A DNA stretch of 64,000 bases from Annulohypoxylon bovei var. microspora. Taxonomy: Eukaryota; Ascomycota; Sordariomycetes; Xylariales; Hypoxylaceae. Made by a program: the position numbers and the translations under genes. Positions within the stretch are counted from its first letter, which is position 1. Each line of letters begins with the position of its first letter. Positions 23,273 through 34,648 of this stretch are shown piece after piece. The stretch is taken from contig MU405241.1 of assembly GCA_022836615.1 (NCBI GenBank), positions 62,001 through 126,000 on the forward strand, given 5' to 3'. A model generated the notes under the pieces. That model was not told the DNA's origin. It worked only from the letters and a program-made list of their open reading frames with translations, and ran no database searches.

Positions 23273-24340
23273 ATTTGTATTGACGAATATCATATGAGCA
23301 ATCAAGAGGAACTGGGACAATGGCGTTCAAGTAGGGATATCTTTGAGGGTTAAATTATCGCTACTCGGGTCTTGCATTGGCACTAGATAGTGGTTAAGGA
23401 GACATCCAATCACTTTGTACAAAGGTACCAATCACCCCCCTTGTTGCAAATTCGATGATTGAAAATATTGTGTTCCGATATCCAATTTATTATAATAGCC
23501 TTGTGAAGCCGCATACTAATGAATAAGCTCCCGGTCATTTAAGCCATGATGACGAAGAGTCTTTAGACTTTAGTTAAGCATGGAAATAGACAACCCCTTT
23601 CTTACCGTCAGGAAGTCAATATTAAGATAAAGTGCCTTCCTACCTAGGCATAGACATGTAAGGAGCTATTGATAGTTACATGCACATGTGGGATCTTATA
23701 TACCCGAGGTTGCATATGTACTTCAAATAGGTAAGTACATACCTACATATGTAATGTACCTATACTACCTTAAAGGTTCCAAGGTTGCTTCCAAGTTCAA
23801 TGTTCACATCTCCAACAGCCCTGGTATACATGTGTATCAGCCCTGTAGACTCAATATCCATGGCATTGTCTTGGCGCACAGACCATTTCGTAACATTGCA
23901 GCATTGGGCGAAGTGGGAAACGCTTTGTCCACTTCAAAAATCACGTCATTTGTAGCGATACCCGCGTTTTCCCCAGATTTTGACTCTTCCAACCGATAAC
24001 CGGAAGCTGCAAGGGGAGTTTGTTAGGTTGGACCCACACCGCCCTCTTGAATCATTCGTACCACTTCGGAGTTGTAATCACGGAATTTCTACTACTTTGT
24101 ACATCTTCTGCAATCAATTCTCCATCTTAACTACTAATTGACTCATACTATTCCTCTCTATACAAAAAGTCGAAGGTCGTTGAGGAGTTGCAAAATCGGT
24201 CAAATAAACTGGTCAACTGGTCAATTAGTTCCTACCGATATCGTGATATCATCGGTATATAGAAATTGGTTGAGTCTAGGCTTTCAAGTTGCCGAACCAT
24301 CTTCAACCCACCGGGAATCACCGGGTTCGCCTCGTCAACT
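23273..24340. other. Intergenic between MSP1 and cystathionine beta-lyase
   Basis: 1.07 kb, A/T-rich, with CCTACCTAGGCAT near 23640 and several GTACATACCTACATATG words at about 23731-23760. Its last 300 bp are the lyase promoter and leader, with a CYS3-like site. No gene seen. Confidence 0.5.
24243..24252. promoter_or_regulatory. CYS3/MetR-type binding site, near-consensus
   Basis: GTGATATCAT matches 9 of 10 positions of the Neurospora CYS3 consensus ATGRYRYCAT. It lies 89 bp before the start codon of a sulfur amino-acid gene, the expected kind of target. One mismatch makes it tentative. Confidence 0.35.
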
Positions 24341-25715
24341 ATGGACTCTAAGCCTCTTAACAAAGGTCTTTCTAAGATTGACCTCGAAGGTCACGACCTA
24401 CCTCCTTCACCTGCTCCCTCGAGTCCGTCTAACGGCCGTCGCCGTTATGCCCTAGCTACTGAGCTGGTCTATACGGAAACCAAGGACCAATATGGTGCCT
24501 CAAGCATCCCAATCTATCAATCTGCTACATTCAAGCAAACATCTTCTAATGGTGGTAATGAATATGACTATACACGATCGGGTAACCCGACTCGGACGCA
24601 TTTAGAGCGACACATGGCCAAGATCATGAATGCTAACCGAGCCCTTGCCGTTGGCTCCGGCATGGGTGCTCTAGACGTTATCACTAGGATGTTGCGTCCT
24701 GGAGATGAGGTGATCACAGGCGATGACCTCTATGGGGGTACCAACCGGCTACTTACATATCTGTCGTCGAATCAAGGCATTGTCGTCCACCATGTAGATT
24801 CCACCCAGGTCGAGAGGGTGCGAGAAGTCATTTCGGACAAGACGGCTATGGTACTCCTGGAAACCCCGACCAACCCCTTAATCAAGATTGTGGATATCCC
24901 GAGCATTGCGAAGGCCGTCCACGATGCTAACGAAAAGGCACTTGTTATTGTTGACAACACCATGCTATCGCCTATGCTATGCAACCCCCTCGAGCTTGGT
25001 GCAGATATAGTGTACGAGTCAGGTACCAAATACCTATCGGGCCATCATGATATTATGGCAGGGATTATCGCCTGCAACGATACCGCTCTCGGTGACAAGA
25101 TGTACTTTACCATCAACTCGACTGGTTGTGGTCTCGCTCCCAACGATTCATTCCTTCTCATGAGAGGAGTGAAGACGCTAGCAATTCGCATGGAGAAGCA
25201 GCAGGCAAACGCACAAGTTCTTGCCGAGTTTCTTGAATCCCATGGCTTCCGTGTACGTTACCCTGGCTTGAAATCACACCCGCAATACGATCTTCACTGG
25301 TCTATGGCACGGGGTGCCGGGGGTGTCCTGTCATTTGAAACCGGTGATATTACATTGTCCGAGAGGATTGTCGAGGCCGCAAAGTTATTCGGCATCAGTG
25401 TGAGCTTTGGGTGTGTCAATAGCTTAATCAGCATGCCGTGCCGTATGAGCCATGCCAGCATCGATGCAAAGACGAGAAAGGAGCGGCAGATGCCCGAAGA
25501 CATCATTCGACTCTGCGTTGGTATCGAAGACGCGACCGATTTGGTCGACGACCTCTCTCGTGCAGTAAGTACCACAACATGAATCGTCTTATCATTGTCA
25601 TATTCCTAACCTCAAGTAGCTCGTACAAGCCGGTGCTGTGACAATAACATTGGACGGCATCCATGCAGCTACACAAGCCGGAAACGCCAGTTCGAGCAAC
25701 GACACGTCGTCTTAG
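24341..25715 (+). CDS. STR3: Cystathionine beta-lyase, PLP enzyme, 2 exons
   Basis: Cleaves cystathionine to homocysteine, pyruvate and ammonia in methionine synthesis (Cys/Met metabolism PLP family). Exons 24341-25564 and 25620-25715; 439 residues. Seen: YDYTRSGNPTR (75-85), the GSGMGALD glycine turn, ETPTNP, VDNTML with D205, and the Schiff-base lysine K230 in ESGTKYLSGHHDIMAG. The second exon completes LSRALVQAGAVTITLDGIH, then a Ser-rich tail. The start is the Met of MDSKPLNK; an in-frame Met 25 codons upstream (24266) is unlikely because the added residues look like leader translation. The family also includes cystathionine gamma-lyase/synthase, but spacing around VDNTML and the fungal N-terminal 40 residues favour beta-lyase. 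Confidence 0.92.
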
Positions 25716-28700
25716 TTCAAGGCTACTTTATCTTGAGATCCTGCGGGAGTTCCGTGTTTCGGAGCAAAGGCACACGTCGTTGCGTAACACTGCAGGGAAA
25801 TCATGTTCCAGTCATATAGAGGGATATTCTATTATTCGTCCACCGCTCCGCCTAAAACATTCCACACCTAAAGTCTAAAGACAGTGACACAACGCTCACC
25901 TCCCGTGCAAGTGCTTGGCCATGGTTACATTTACGACGACTCGAACTTAAGCAGCGAATCAATGCTTTGTGGAGGATCTATACATATATTTAGCATCTGG
26001 ATTAGATGTGGTCAGGAAGGGAAAAATACTTACTCGGCGTCCGGCTGCTGCACTACCTCGGTAAACGGGAGTTCCGATCTTGATGTTTGCGTTGCCCAAC
26101 GATCTAACATGGTTGTTTGGGAATAGCCCGTCCTCTGCTGAGACGGAGTGCTGTTGACTTTCTTGTCACGACCACTATTCACGTCAGAGCCATGTCTTGG
26201 TATCTAAGTTGTTGCTCTGGACGAACCAGTCGGGCTTCTTATCAGCCTTATGAGTACTGTGTGGCATTATGTTCACGAGAAGGTCAGATGGTGGTAGAGG
26301 TATTTAAAAATAGCCAATATGGCTTCAGCAAAAGCGTTCGGAGTTTAAAAAGATCTTAGAAAATACAAGATTAAAACTGACTGAGCGAACCTGACGTTTT
26401 CATCCTCGTCTCCTGAGCATAGATGTCCTAACCTTACTCTTATATAGACGAATTGTCAAAGACCTTATCTCGCGTCGACTTGATTTGCACCCGCATGGAA
26501 ATGCGGTCTCGAGACCCATCGCAGCTTTCCACATACTAGCAGGGTATCTCGAAAACGGTCTTCCATTGGCGATCCAGAGCAGGGCTGATAGAGACTATCG
26601 GAATCCTCTGCTGCAGAAAGTCATCGTGATATCTTCAAAGTTTCGTGCATGACACAGCTAGCCCTACTAGAAGTACATACAAAAGGACTATCTCACAGCA
26701 CGCGGCTCCGTTACACCTAATTAGCCTTTGATGGTGGAACGGCGCCTGTTCACTATTGACCTGAGCGTGCTACTGTGGCTTGCATATCTAATATATACCA
26801 TGTATAGTTAGCGAACGAAACAGCTTTTATAGTAAGGCTTAGCGAAGACGAGAGCTGCGGAGGATAGAATCTTCTTAACCTGAAACCTCATACTTACGTC
26901 CCAGCTAGTGCGACGACGCCCTGCAGCCTAAGGATCGTTTGCAAGGATATAGACCACGGCTGCGCTCTCCTGGCGTTTCTAGACATTCTCGAACGTTGGT
27001 CAACCGGTGAAGAATAAGGGGTGTTATCGTTGCTTTTTGGACGAAGCCGGTCTCCAATCCCTAGTCCTAATAAGAAAACATTTTGACTGGGGTAACCGGT
27101 TTGGGAGCCGCCACCGGTCGATCGATCGGCCTAAAACGAATCTATCGAGCTCACTGACATCAAGGGGGGGAGGGGGCGTATATGGTCAAGTGAGCAGCCA
27201 CCTGCATTTGGGAAATGCGGCTACCCGTAATGCCATCGTGGCAGCTGCTATACCTGAACGTCGGGGACCCCAGGCCCGACCATCCCGCATTCTTTCTCGG
27301 CTTTCTCACGCCGTCATTGGATTCCCTTTCGAGCCTCTGGATGTCGTCTACCTCAAAAACTCCCTCGCTTATCCTACCCAAATCTGCCGCCGTCCACGAC
27401 AGCTTCATCCACGATCTTCAATCGCTTGAGCCGCAACATCCGGGCTCTTATTTTCTCAGGGGGAGTAGCTTGTTCACTAATCATTGAAAATCCGTGGTTG
27501 GGTTTTGCTTCCGTCTTGGCTTCTCCTACCTCACTGTGTATCTGTACCTACTTTGATCCAACGACTTAGATAAATAAGAAGCGAAAGAGCTGAAGTAGTG
27601 ATACGTGAACATATTAGACATGATATATCGGCAGCTTACAAGGCCAACTTTATCTCATACTACCTACTTGACGCTGACCACAGCCCCTTACTATACATAT
27701 GCATCCCGAGCAAACAAACAGATTAGAACCTACGCGAGCGAATATAGACCATTGATGAAATGATCAGATAAAGACAACCAAGCACATGGCGTGGTATATG
27801 GGGTGATTCATGCCGGTTCCCCTAGCTAACGTCATACTCCAGGTGCAATTTCGATCTACCGCCGATATCTATCATCTGCATATGACATGACATACGAAGC
27901 AGGTATGGGATTCCTGCTTTCTCGATAATTAAGACCGGGGAGGAGAAGGAGGAGGGAGATCGCCGTCGACAAGTCGAGCGGCCTCCCGTGCTTTAGGTAC
28001 CCCTTTCCCGAAAGCCCAATGAGTTACGGAGCGAGCCATTTTCTTTACTTTACCTACCTAAACCTACTTACGTACCTAAGATAAGGGAACCCGGACCGGG
28101 GTTTCGATGGGCAGCGCGTGTCTCAGTTTCGCTGCAGAAGTGACAGGTCACATTTCCCGCCGAGCTGTTCCCTCGCACGGCGACCGAAGCTGGCCCAGGC
28201 AAGGCGTATACGAGTATGGGAGTCGTCTGTCGTGGATCGCCAGCTTGCCCAATGCTGTTCTACCTGCCCACGGCACGTCTCCATGCAACTCGTAGGCGCG
28301 CTGACACGTCCCCGCGTATCCCAGCCAGTGGCCGGCGAGCGAGGTTAGCACAAGCTTGATTGTTCGACGTCCCGTCGAGTAACACCGGCGATGTGCTTAG
28401 CACGACCCCAGAGGCTGGCTAGATATATCACGAGCCCCCGATGAGGCTCTTGGAAACGGTGTCGTCATCTAGACGTAAGCTTATTAGGGTGGAATTAATG
28501 CCGCATTTCTACCTGATATGTGGCGTTTCCTACGTGCGTATACCGATATAAGTGCCAAGAAGCCTAATCCGAGGGTCATCATGATGTTAAGCAAGAATCA
28601 GAAGATAGGATCCAGCTGAACCAGCTGAACCAATCCATTTATATCGTAGATCCATGACAAGGAGACGTACTCTATCCTCGTCTTTCATTCGCAGCGTTGC

Positions 28701-29932
28701 CTTAGTCGAGATATACATCTAGGATATGGTAGTCTACCGATAGTACCTGGTAGCTACCATCTCCAGCTACCAGATATCGCCCTTCAAAGGGTTTGTGCTC
28801 CCATAAACGCCACGTGCGGTCATCAATAGGCTAGTAATGGAACAGAAACTCATTGACGTTTCTTTCGATGCCAAGTACCCCTAAATATGTTATATTATCC
28901 CCTACTGGTTAGTAATATTTTGCGTAGTTGCACGAACCCCTATTTCTATGGTCACCTTACTAAGACTAGCCTGAAAGGATGAACACATAAGCTAGTATCA
29001 TTGAAATACTCATACATTAGGGAACTGTAGTTTGTAAATCTAGTCGTTGTGGTAGAGTAGTTAGTCGAGTAATAGGGGATGTATATGCCGAGTTTATAAG
29101 TGGTACCTTTCTATGAATTCAGGAGACTAGTATTATCATCACCACGATGACCTCTGGAATCACCAACAATATAATATACCCGATTATAAACCTCTTAAGG
29201 GGCATAATATCATAGTTATCTACCTGCTCATAGAAATATCTATTAATACCATGTCTTCGTACCCACATCGCCTGAACAAGCTCTCTCGAACTGCACAGAA
29301 AACGAATGACCCAAGAACACTAAATAGAAAGACAGCCAAAAATGAAGACCAAGCCGAGAAACACAAACTCATCTATGAAATATATAAACCAGCAAGCTCA
29401 CCTACTCTAAGACCTAATATCATCCTATTTACTACTCAGTTATAACATACACCACGAAGAGACTAAACAGCACATAAGGCCCGGGTACCCCTATTTGTAT
29501 CCTCCAAAAGGTCCAAGATATAATTATCAAGGCATAGGGACGAGTAACGAAAAGCCACACAAAGCCTGAACGTATAGACATATCCACTCCAATATGAGCC
29601 GGCAAACTTATACGAGTTTTCCCCTATATACCTAGGTACCTAGTAAATCACGAGCCATTCTCCCAGCACCAGAAAACAACTCCAAGACACCTGCGCCAAC
29701 GGACAATTTACGCAATAATCTACACAATCACCTCTCGAGTCAGCTTCTTAATCAACAACAAGCATCGGGCGCAGAACAGCGTGTCATTACACCCCCAAAC
29801 GCTCAGCATAGCATTCTAGCCTACCCAGCTTAGCCTAGCCTAGCCGTACCTCGTACATCTACAAAAAAAAATCTAACCAGCTACCCGTACAAGCGAATCC
29901 ACAGACGAAAAGCCGCGAGCCGCCCCGCCCTC
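25716..29932. other. 4.2 kb stretch with no supportable gene
   Basis: Convergent flanks of the beta-lyase and the Serinc gene, but far longer than other 3'-3' gaps here. Short open frames on both strands (for example 27007-27429, 27160-27408, 28107-28351) do not resemble a known family. Notable small features are a G-rich run at about 27163-27177, a perfect 12-bp palindrome TGGTAGCTACCA at 28748-28759, tandem CCAGCTGAA at about 28612-28629, and TACCTAGGTACCTAG at 29629-29643. 28860-29450 is A/T-rich. It may hold a decayed element, a lncRNA or a gene too intron-rich to see. Confidence 0.5.
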
Positions 29933-31503
29933 CTACGAGAAGTCGAACCGTTCCGGCAGCACGATGGGCGCGACGAGGGTCCAGATGTACATGCTGTAGC
30001 AGAACCAGGCGCTGACGATCTTGACCCAGCTGGCCCAGTACGTGCGGCCGACGGTGGCGAAGTCGCTGTCGGCCGGGTTCTGGTCGAGGCCCTCGACCGT
30101 GCCCGTGAGCAGCGTGGCGACCCAGCACGTGGCCAGGAAGAAGATGATGTGGAAGACCGAGTAGTTGTACTGCGTGCTGCCGCGCTCGTCGTCTCCGGGC
30201 GTCTTGCTGCTGCTGCTGTCGTCTTCGTCGTCGTCGTCGGATAGCAGGGCGTCGGCCGGCAGGCTACCTTCTTCGACGGCGCGGCGCAGGACCTCCGCGC
30301 GCATCTCCCGGCGGCCCGGCTGCTGCGTCACGAGGTCGTGCTCGTCCTCGTCCGCGAGCTTGATGCCGCCCTTGTTGTTTCCTAGCCCTAGGCTCTGGGT
30401 GGCGGCGCGCGTGGTGGTGTACGCGACGGTGAGCATGGTGACGATGGCGCCGATGACGACGGACGTGGTGCGCGTGCCCTGGGCGCGGATTAGGGGGTTG
30501 CACTGCTTGTCGTCGGGCTCCATCGAGACGGCCGACATAGTTAAGTACGTGCAGTAGAAGGCGACCATGGCGGCCTGCGCCAGCCCGGCCTTGGGGTTGT
30601 ACTCCTGGATCGTGGGGTGTACCGAGACAAAGGAAATGGCCAGCCAGAATATCAGGTTGATGGTGATGGCGGCCTGGTTCATCGAGCAGCCGCTGCGCGC
30701 GAAGAAGAAGTACTGGATGATGGTCATGGCTAGCGAGCCCAGGTACATGCTCAGGGTCGAGCCGATCAGCACGCCCCGCCAGATCCGCGAGTCGGTGTTT
30801 TCGATCTGCTCGAGGCAGTACTCGGCCCAGGTGTGTGCGAGATCGACGAGCAGGATAAGACCGAGGATGAGGAAGAGCATGGCGCCGATGAATGCGATGT
30901 AGTTACCCCAGACCTGGAAGAACTGGTCGGGGATCAGGAACGATAGAACGATGAAGGCTAGCCACGCAATGATCTTAGGCCCCCAGAAACCATTTTGAAG
31001 AGAAGCTCGCGGGTTTTTCGAAGATGCGACGCCGAATAGGAGACCGGCGAAGATGAGGTGGAAGAGACCGAGGGCGAAGTTGATCCGGTGAACGGCGAGC
31101 CATCCGTAACATTGACCGTTGGGACAGTTGATCTTAACGTAGTCCAACATCAGATGTTGGAGCTTTTCGATAGCCCAGGGAGTAAGCATAATCCACGCGA
31201 GGATCGAGTTGACGAGGAGGAGGAGGGCATAGGCGATACGGGTAGCAACACTTAGATTCGATGTCAGTCGATATTTTGCGACACAGCACGGAACGATGGA
31301 GTCTCGATTATCTTACCTGTTGCCACACTTCCCGCAGGCGCTACAGACCATGGAGCACGTAGCGGCACCGCAGCAACTGGCAGCGAAGGATATCAGCTGT
31401 TTGAATGTTAGTCGGCGATAAACTCAATAGAAGAGAGAAGGCGGCAACGTACAGCGCCAGCGCTGGGTACTGCCAGCATGGGAATAGATAGGAGTGCTCC
31501 CAT
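29933..31503 (-). CDS. TMS1: Serinc/Tms1 family multi-pass membrane protein, 3 exons
   Basis: Member of the Serinc/TDE1 family; yeast Tms1 is a vacuolar membrane protein of uncertain function, and animal members are lipid scramblases. Exons (plus-strand coordinates): 31453-31503, 31317-31396 and 29933-31250; 482 residues, normal for the family. The N-terminus has the hallmark cysteine run (CCGAATCSMVCSACGKCGNS) created across the second joint. About ten hydrophobic segments follow, with family motifs WGPKIIAWLAF, IPDQFFQVW, CLEQIENTDS and YNYSVFHIIFFLATCW. A cytosolic acidic loop (SDDDDEDDSSSS, about 30215-30245) lies before the last pair of helices. Codons are strongly GC-biased. Its first intron begins GTACGT and ends at AAACAG. 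Confidence 0.93.
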
Positions 31504-32198
31504 CTTGAATTAGTAAGTTGCAATTCCAGATTACTTTATTATCTTTCCCTTGTCGAAATGGCTTGTCGAGAAATCGGTTGAAAAAGAAGGAAATGGAGAA
31601 AGGAATGAAGAAAAGTGGTGATAATGTTGAGGCGTTGCCGCCCGGCTGGCGTGACGGTTGCGACGGGATGTTATGCACGGGCCATCCATTACGTAGGTTA
31701 TGCAACTAGCACGTATATACATAGTAAGTCCTCTTTATAGTGATATACTTTGAATGTGCATCAGACTATCATTATAGAAGAGAGATTACATAAGTCAAAA
31801 TACAGATCATTTCTAAGTTGCATATTAGTAAGACATCTCGTCGTTTCTATTTCCAACAAACAACATACAAAACAAGATGTTTTTCTGAACAATATGTTCA
31901 TATCTGTTAAATTGATGGAAAATATGATTTGTTTGCAATGGCTGATCACTACAGATATTTGAAAGCACGAGCTTATCCATATATATCTACTGATATTCAC
32001 TCATCTCCGACAGAATCTACATACCATTATCACTTTGCAACATATTCGTTTCGTCCGAATAACAGAAAGAGATGATGGGGTAGACTGATATTAAAGAATC
32101 ATGCTGTTTCCTAAACTCGAGGGAGTTTATATACATCCTATTTCTTAAGACTACCATGACAACCCTACCCCTAACCCCAACCCAACACACCAGACCGC
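31504..32198. other. Intergenic between AA9 LPMO and TMS1
   Basis: About 700 bp, A/T-rich: TMS1 promoter side and 3' flank of the LPMO gene. No gene seen. Confidence 0.5.
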
Positions 32199-32960
32199 CT
32201 AACCAGTGAATAGCGCAGGGCCAGGCATCGGGTAATCCGTGTTCGTGCCGTACGGGCTGTAGTGAATGCCGGGGTCCGTGTTCTTGTACAGCGCGGTGCC
32301 CAGCGTGCCCTCGGGCCTCGCGGTGCCGGAGCCCGTGACGGCGACGTTGAAGCACTGGGGGTAGCTCTGGGCGCCGTTCAGGCTGGCGCCGCCGTGCAGC
32401 GCGATGATCTCGTGGCGCAGGACGTAGTTGCCGGGGGCGATGGCCGCCGGGATCGTCGTCGTCCAGGTGTTGTTCTCGGCGATCAGCTTCGCGCTCGCCC
32501 ACTGCTGGGTGGCCGCGTCGACGCCCGTCGCCTGGATCTTGACCCACTTGAGCTTGGTCTTGTCCGCCTTGCTGCAGTCGCCGTCGCACGAAGCGAGGTA
32601 GTCGATGATGGGGCCGTAGGGGTGCGGCCACGCGCCGCCCGCCGCCGTGCCCCACTGGAAGGTCACCTTGGCGCCCGCCTTGATCGTCGTCGTCTGCGAG
32701 CCCGGCGCCGAGTTCTTGTGGCAGTTGATGTCGGCCGTCTGGTACGCGTCGGGCGCGACGAACCCGCTGTCGAGGTTCTCCGCGTACCACGCCGCTAGCG
32801 GGGGCACGCTCATGCCGTTCTTCTTGTCGTAGTAGTACTGCAGCAGGAACCCGGGCTCCTGCACGCCGTCCGCCACGTACCCCGTCACGTACCCGTGTCC
32901 GAGGGTCGTGGTGACGAAGGCGCCGAGCAGCGCCAGGAGAGAAGCGGTTGACACAGGCAT
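32199..32960 (-). CDS. AA9 lytic polysaccharide monooxygenase (formerly GH61), single exon
   Basis: Secreted copper enzyme that oxidatively cleaves cellulose or related beta-glucans. 253 residues: signal peptide 1-21 (cleavage TTLG/HGYV) leaves His22 as the N-terminal copper-brace histidine. The second copper histidine is H113 in WPHPYGPIIDYLASC. DINCHKN (77-83), the LRHEIIALHGG strand and YPQCFNVAVTGSG, with the conserved Gln and the ALYKNTDPGI end, are all typical of AA9. There is no carbohydrate-binding module and no GPI signal; the chain stops after the core domain. Regiospecificity (C1, C4 or both) cannot be read from this. It points to a plant-biomass-degrading lifestyle. Codons are very GC-rich relative to flanks, as is common for highly expressed fungal secreted enzymes. 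Confidence 0.93.
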   Translation of the reverse strand: MPVSTASLLALLGAFVTTTLGHGYVTGYVADGVQEPGFLLQYYYDKKNGMSVPPLAAWYAENLDSGFVAPDAYQTADINCHKNSAPGSQTTTIKAGAKVTFQWGTAAGGAWPHPYGPIIDYLASCDGDCSKADKTKLKWVKIQATGVDAATQQWASAKLIAENNTWTTTIPAAIAPGNYVLRHEIIALHGGASLNGAQSYPQCFNVAVTGSGTARPEGTLGTALYKNTDPGIHYSPYGTNTDYPMPGPALFTG

Positions 32961-33673
32961 GGTGAGAGAACCAAGTAAATCCCTATTATTATGCTAGTGT
33001 CACTTAGGGAGACCAAAGGAATGAGAGAGGCCTGTAAAAGGGGTCGATGGTAGAAGGAAATCGTCGCTGGGCTTAGCGAGAAATGTGTGCCTTTATCTAC
33101 AGTCGAGATTTCTACACCAAGAAAAGCACTACCTATACAAGATGTAACGGTATGATCCGGGTCAAGATGGTGTATTTGTAACCCGGTTGTAATATGCGTT
33201 TCCGAGCTCGAGCGGTGGGATCTCAGCCTGTTCTTTCTCAGAACCATGGTCGTACTGACACTTGGTAGTTGTTATTCGTTGCTTCGATTCACTAAAGGGG
33301 CATTCGGAGCTCAAAACGCCGCGTACGGAACTGGATAAGCCGAAGTCACATATTGGTCTTAAAGCCATCATGACGATTGTGCATCTACTTCCACTTGTCC
33401 ATAAGTTCACACCATACGTATAAATACGACTATAGCCGGTCAGATGGCTCTACTTGCCATGTTTCCCTATCTGTTATATGAACTTAGCTTCTTGTAATGA
33501 CTAAAATATTGGACTCCATGAAATCAACTGAGGCAATTACCTAGCCACGGGACTATTATACGCATGTAAAGACAATATGCACGTTTATGTTAGCGATTCA
33601 GCTTGTTTCTTAAAGAGTTGCTATAAAATTTTAAGTTTCAGCTAAACTAATGACAAATAGCTCCCGTAGTGGC
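32961..33673. other. Intergenic, AA9 promoter and 2EXR gene 3' flank
   Basis: 713 bp. I looked for XlnR (GGCTAR) and CreA (SYGGRG) sites near the LPMO start and saw no convincing cluster. No gene seen. Confidence 0.5.
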
Positions 33674-34648
33674 TCAGCACAACTCACTCCAATTTCGAAA
33701 TATTCCCCAAAAATCAGATGATTCACAGCTTTCGAATTGCAGTGTAGTGTGCCAGGCGGGAATATCCTCGATAAACATATAACGAGGCTTCAGCTTTAAT
33801 TCCGGCTCTGGTATTTTTCGATTTTGTTTTTGTAATTCGCCAAGATCGAAGAGTACCCAGGCGCCGGGAACGGGTTCGTTTGGATATATAACCATCTTTC
33901 GGAAATCATAGGAACCACGGCCGCCATGCTCGATCACGTTGAACACAAATATATCCACCTCTGCCCTATTTAAGCACAAATACTGATAGTTTTCTATCCC
34001 CCCGAAACAGTCCACTTTCCAAAGACGATAGGTATTTGAAGAACTGATTGTGTGAGGAGTTCGAGCCGACAAAAGACGTTTACATTTCTTCTCATCTTTT
34101 GAGTAGGCCCACAAGTAGCCTGAACTATTGAGTTCTTCTTCTTGCACACAGGCGACATTACAAATCTTTCCAGTTACTCCGTATGGAATGTCTGCTGTGA
34201 TGTATTGGAATGGTACTATCCGCTGATCTTGTCCAGTACCGAGGAAGTTTTCATCCCGATGTGAGTAGACACTGTCCTTGTTCAAAATTATGACGAAAAC
34301 GTCCCATTGGGGACTAATGTAGAGGGTTCCTTTTGGGTTGAGACCTCTCTCAATAGCCAGGAAGCCGGGCGTTCGTGCCTCCAACCCGTCGTGAGCAGGT
34401 TTGCACGAAACCTCGAGAATCTCGTAGATAGGCAACTTTATGGAATAGAAGGCTTGGGCGCGGTTGCGACTTTCATAGTTAACTGATAGGAAGGGACTTG
34501 CATTGTGCTTTAGTGGTAGAATATTTAGTCTCCCACAACGGTATTCTTGGTAGACTATGAGAAGACGATCATGTGCTTCCTGCTGCAACGCAAGGTCCCA
34601 AATCCGAAGCCGCAGCTCAGGGCACAGATCTGCGAACGTGATCATCAC
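33674..34648 (-). CDS. 2EXR-domain hypothetical protein, single exon
   Basis: 324 residues beginning with the 2EXR pattern: FADLCPELRLRIWDLAL (residues 4-20), and the second conserved strip FLSVNYESRNRAQAFY (about 52-67). The domain is found in many fungal proteins of unknown function, related in its first helix to F-box motifs. The C-terminal part has no recognised domain; it includes RYMFIEDIPAWH. There is no signal peptide or membrane segment. The frame opens MMITFAD, so either Met could start it. It stands in tandem with the LPMO and diverges from Mch1, with no evident link to either. Confidence 0.78.
   Translation of the reverse strand: MMITFADLCPELRLRIWDLALQQEAHDRLLIVYQEYRCGRLNILPLKHNASPFLSVNYESRNRAQAFYSIKLPIYEILEVSCKPAHDGLEARTPGFLAIERGLNPKGTLYISPQWDVFVIILNKDSVYSHRDENFLGTGQDQRIVPFQYITADIPYGVTGKICNVACVQEEELNSSGYLWAYSKDEKKCKRLLSARTPHTISSSNTYRLWKVDCFGGIENYQYLCLNRAEVDIFVFNVIEHGGRGSYDFRKMVIYPNEPVPGAWVLFDLGELQKQNRKIPEPELKLKPRYMFIEDIPAWHTTLQFESCESSDFWGIFRNWSELC

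Noticed and set aside
28107..28351. Overlapping GC-rich frames on both strands
   Set aside because: Two plus frames and one minus frame of equal length point to composition, not coding.
32017..32790. 257-codon minus-strand frame overlapping the AA9 gene
   Set aside because: A +1/-1 shadow of the LPMO with Arg/Pro-rich nonsense; the true frame has signal peptide and copper histidines.
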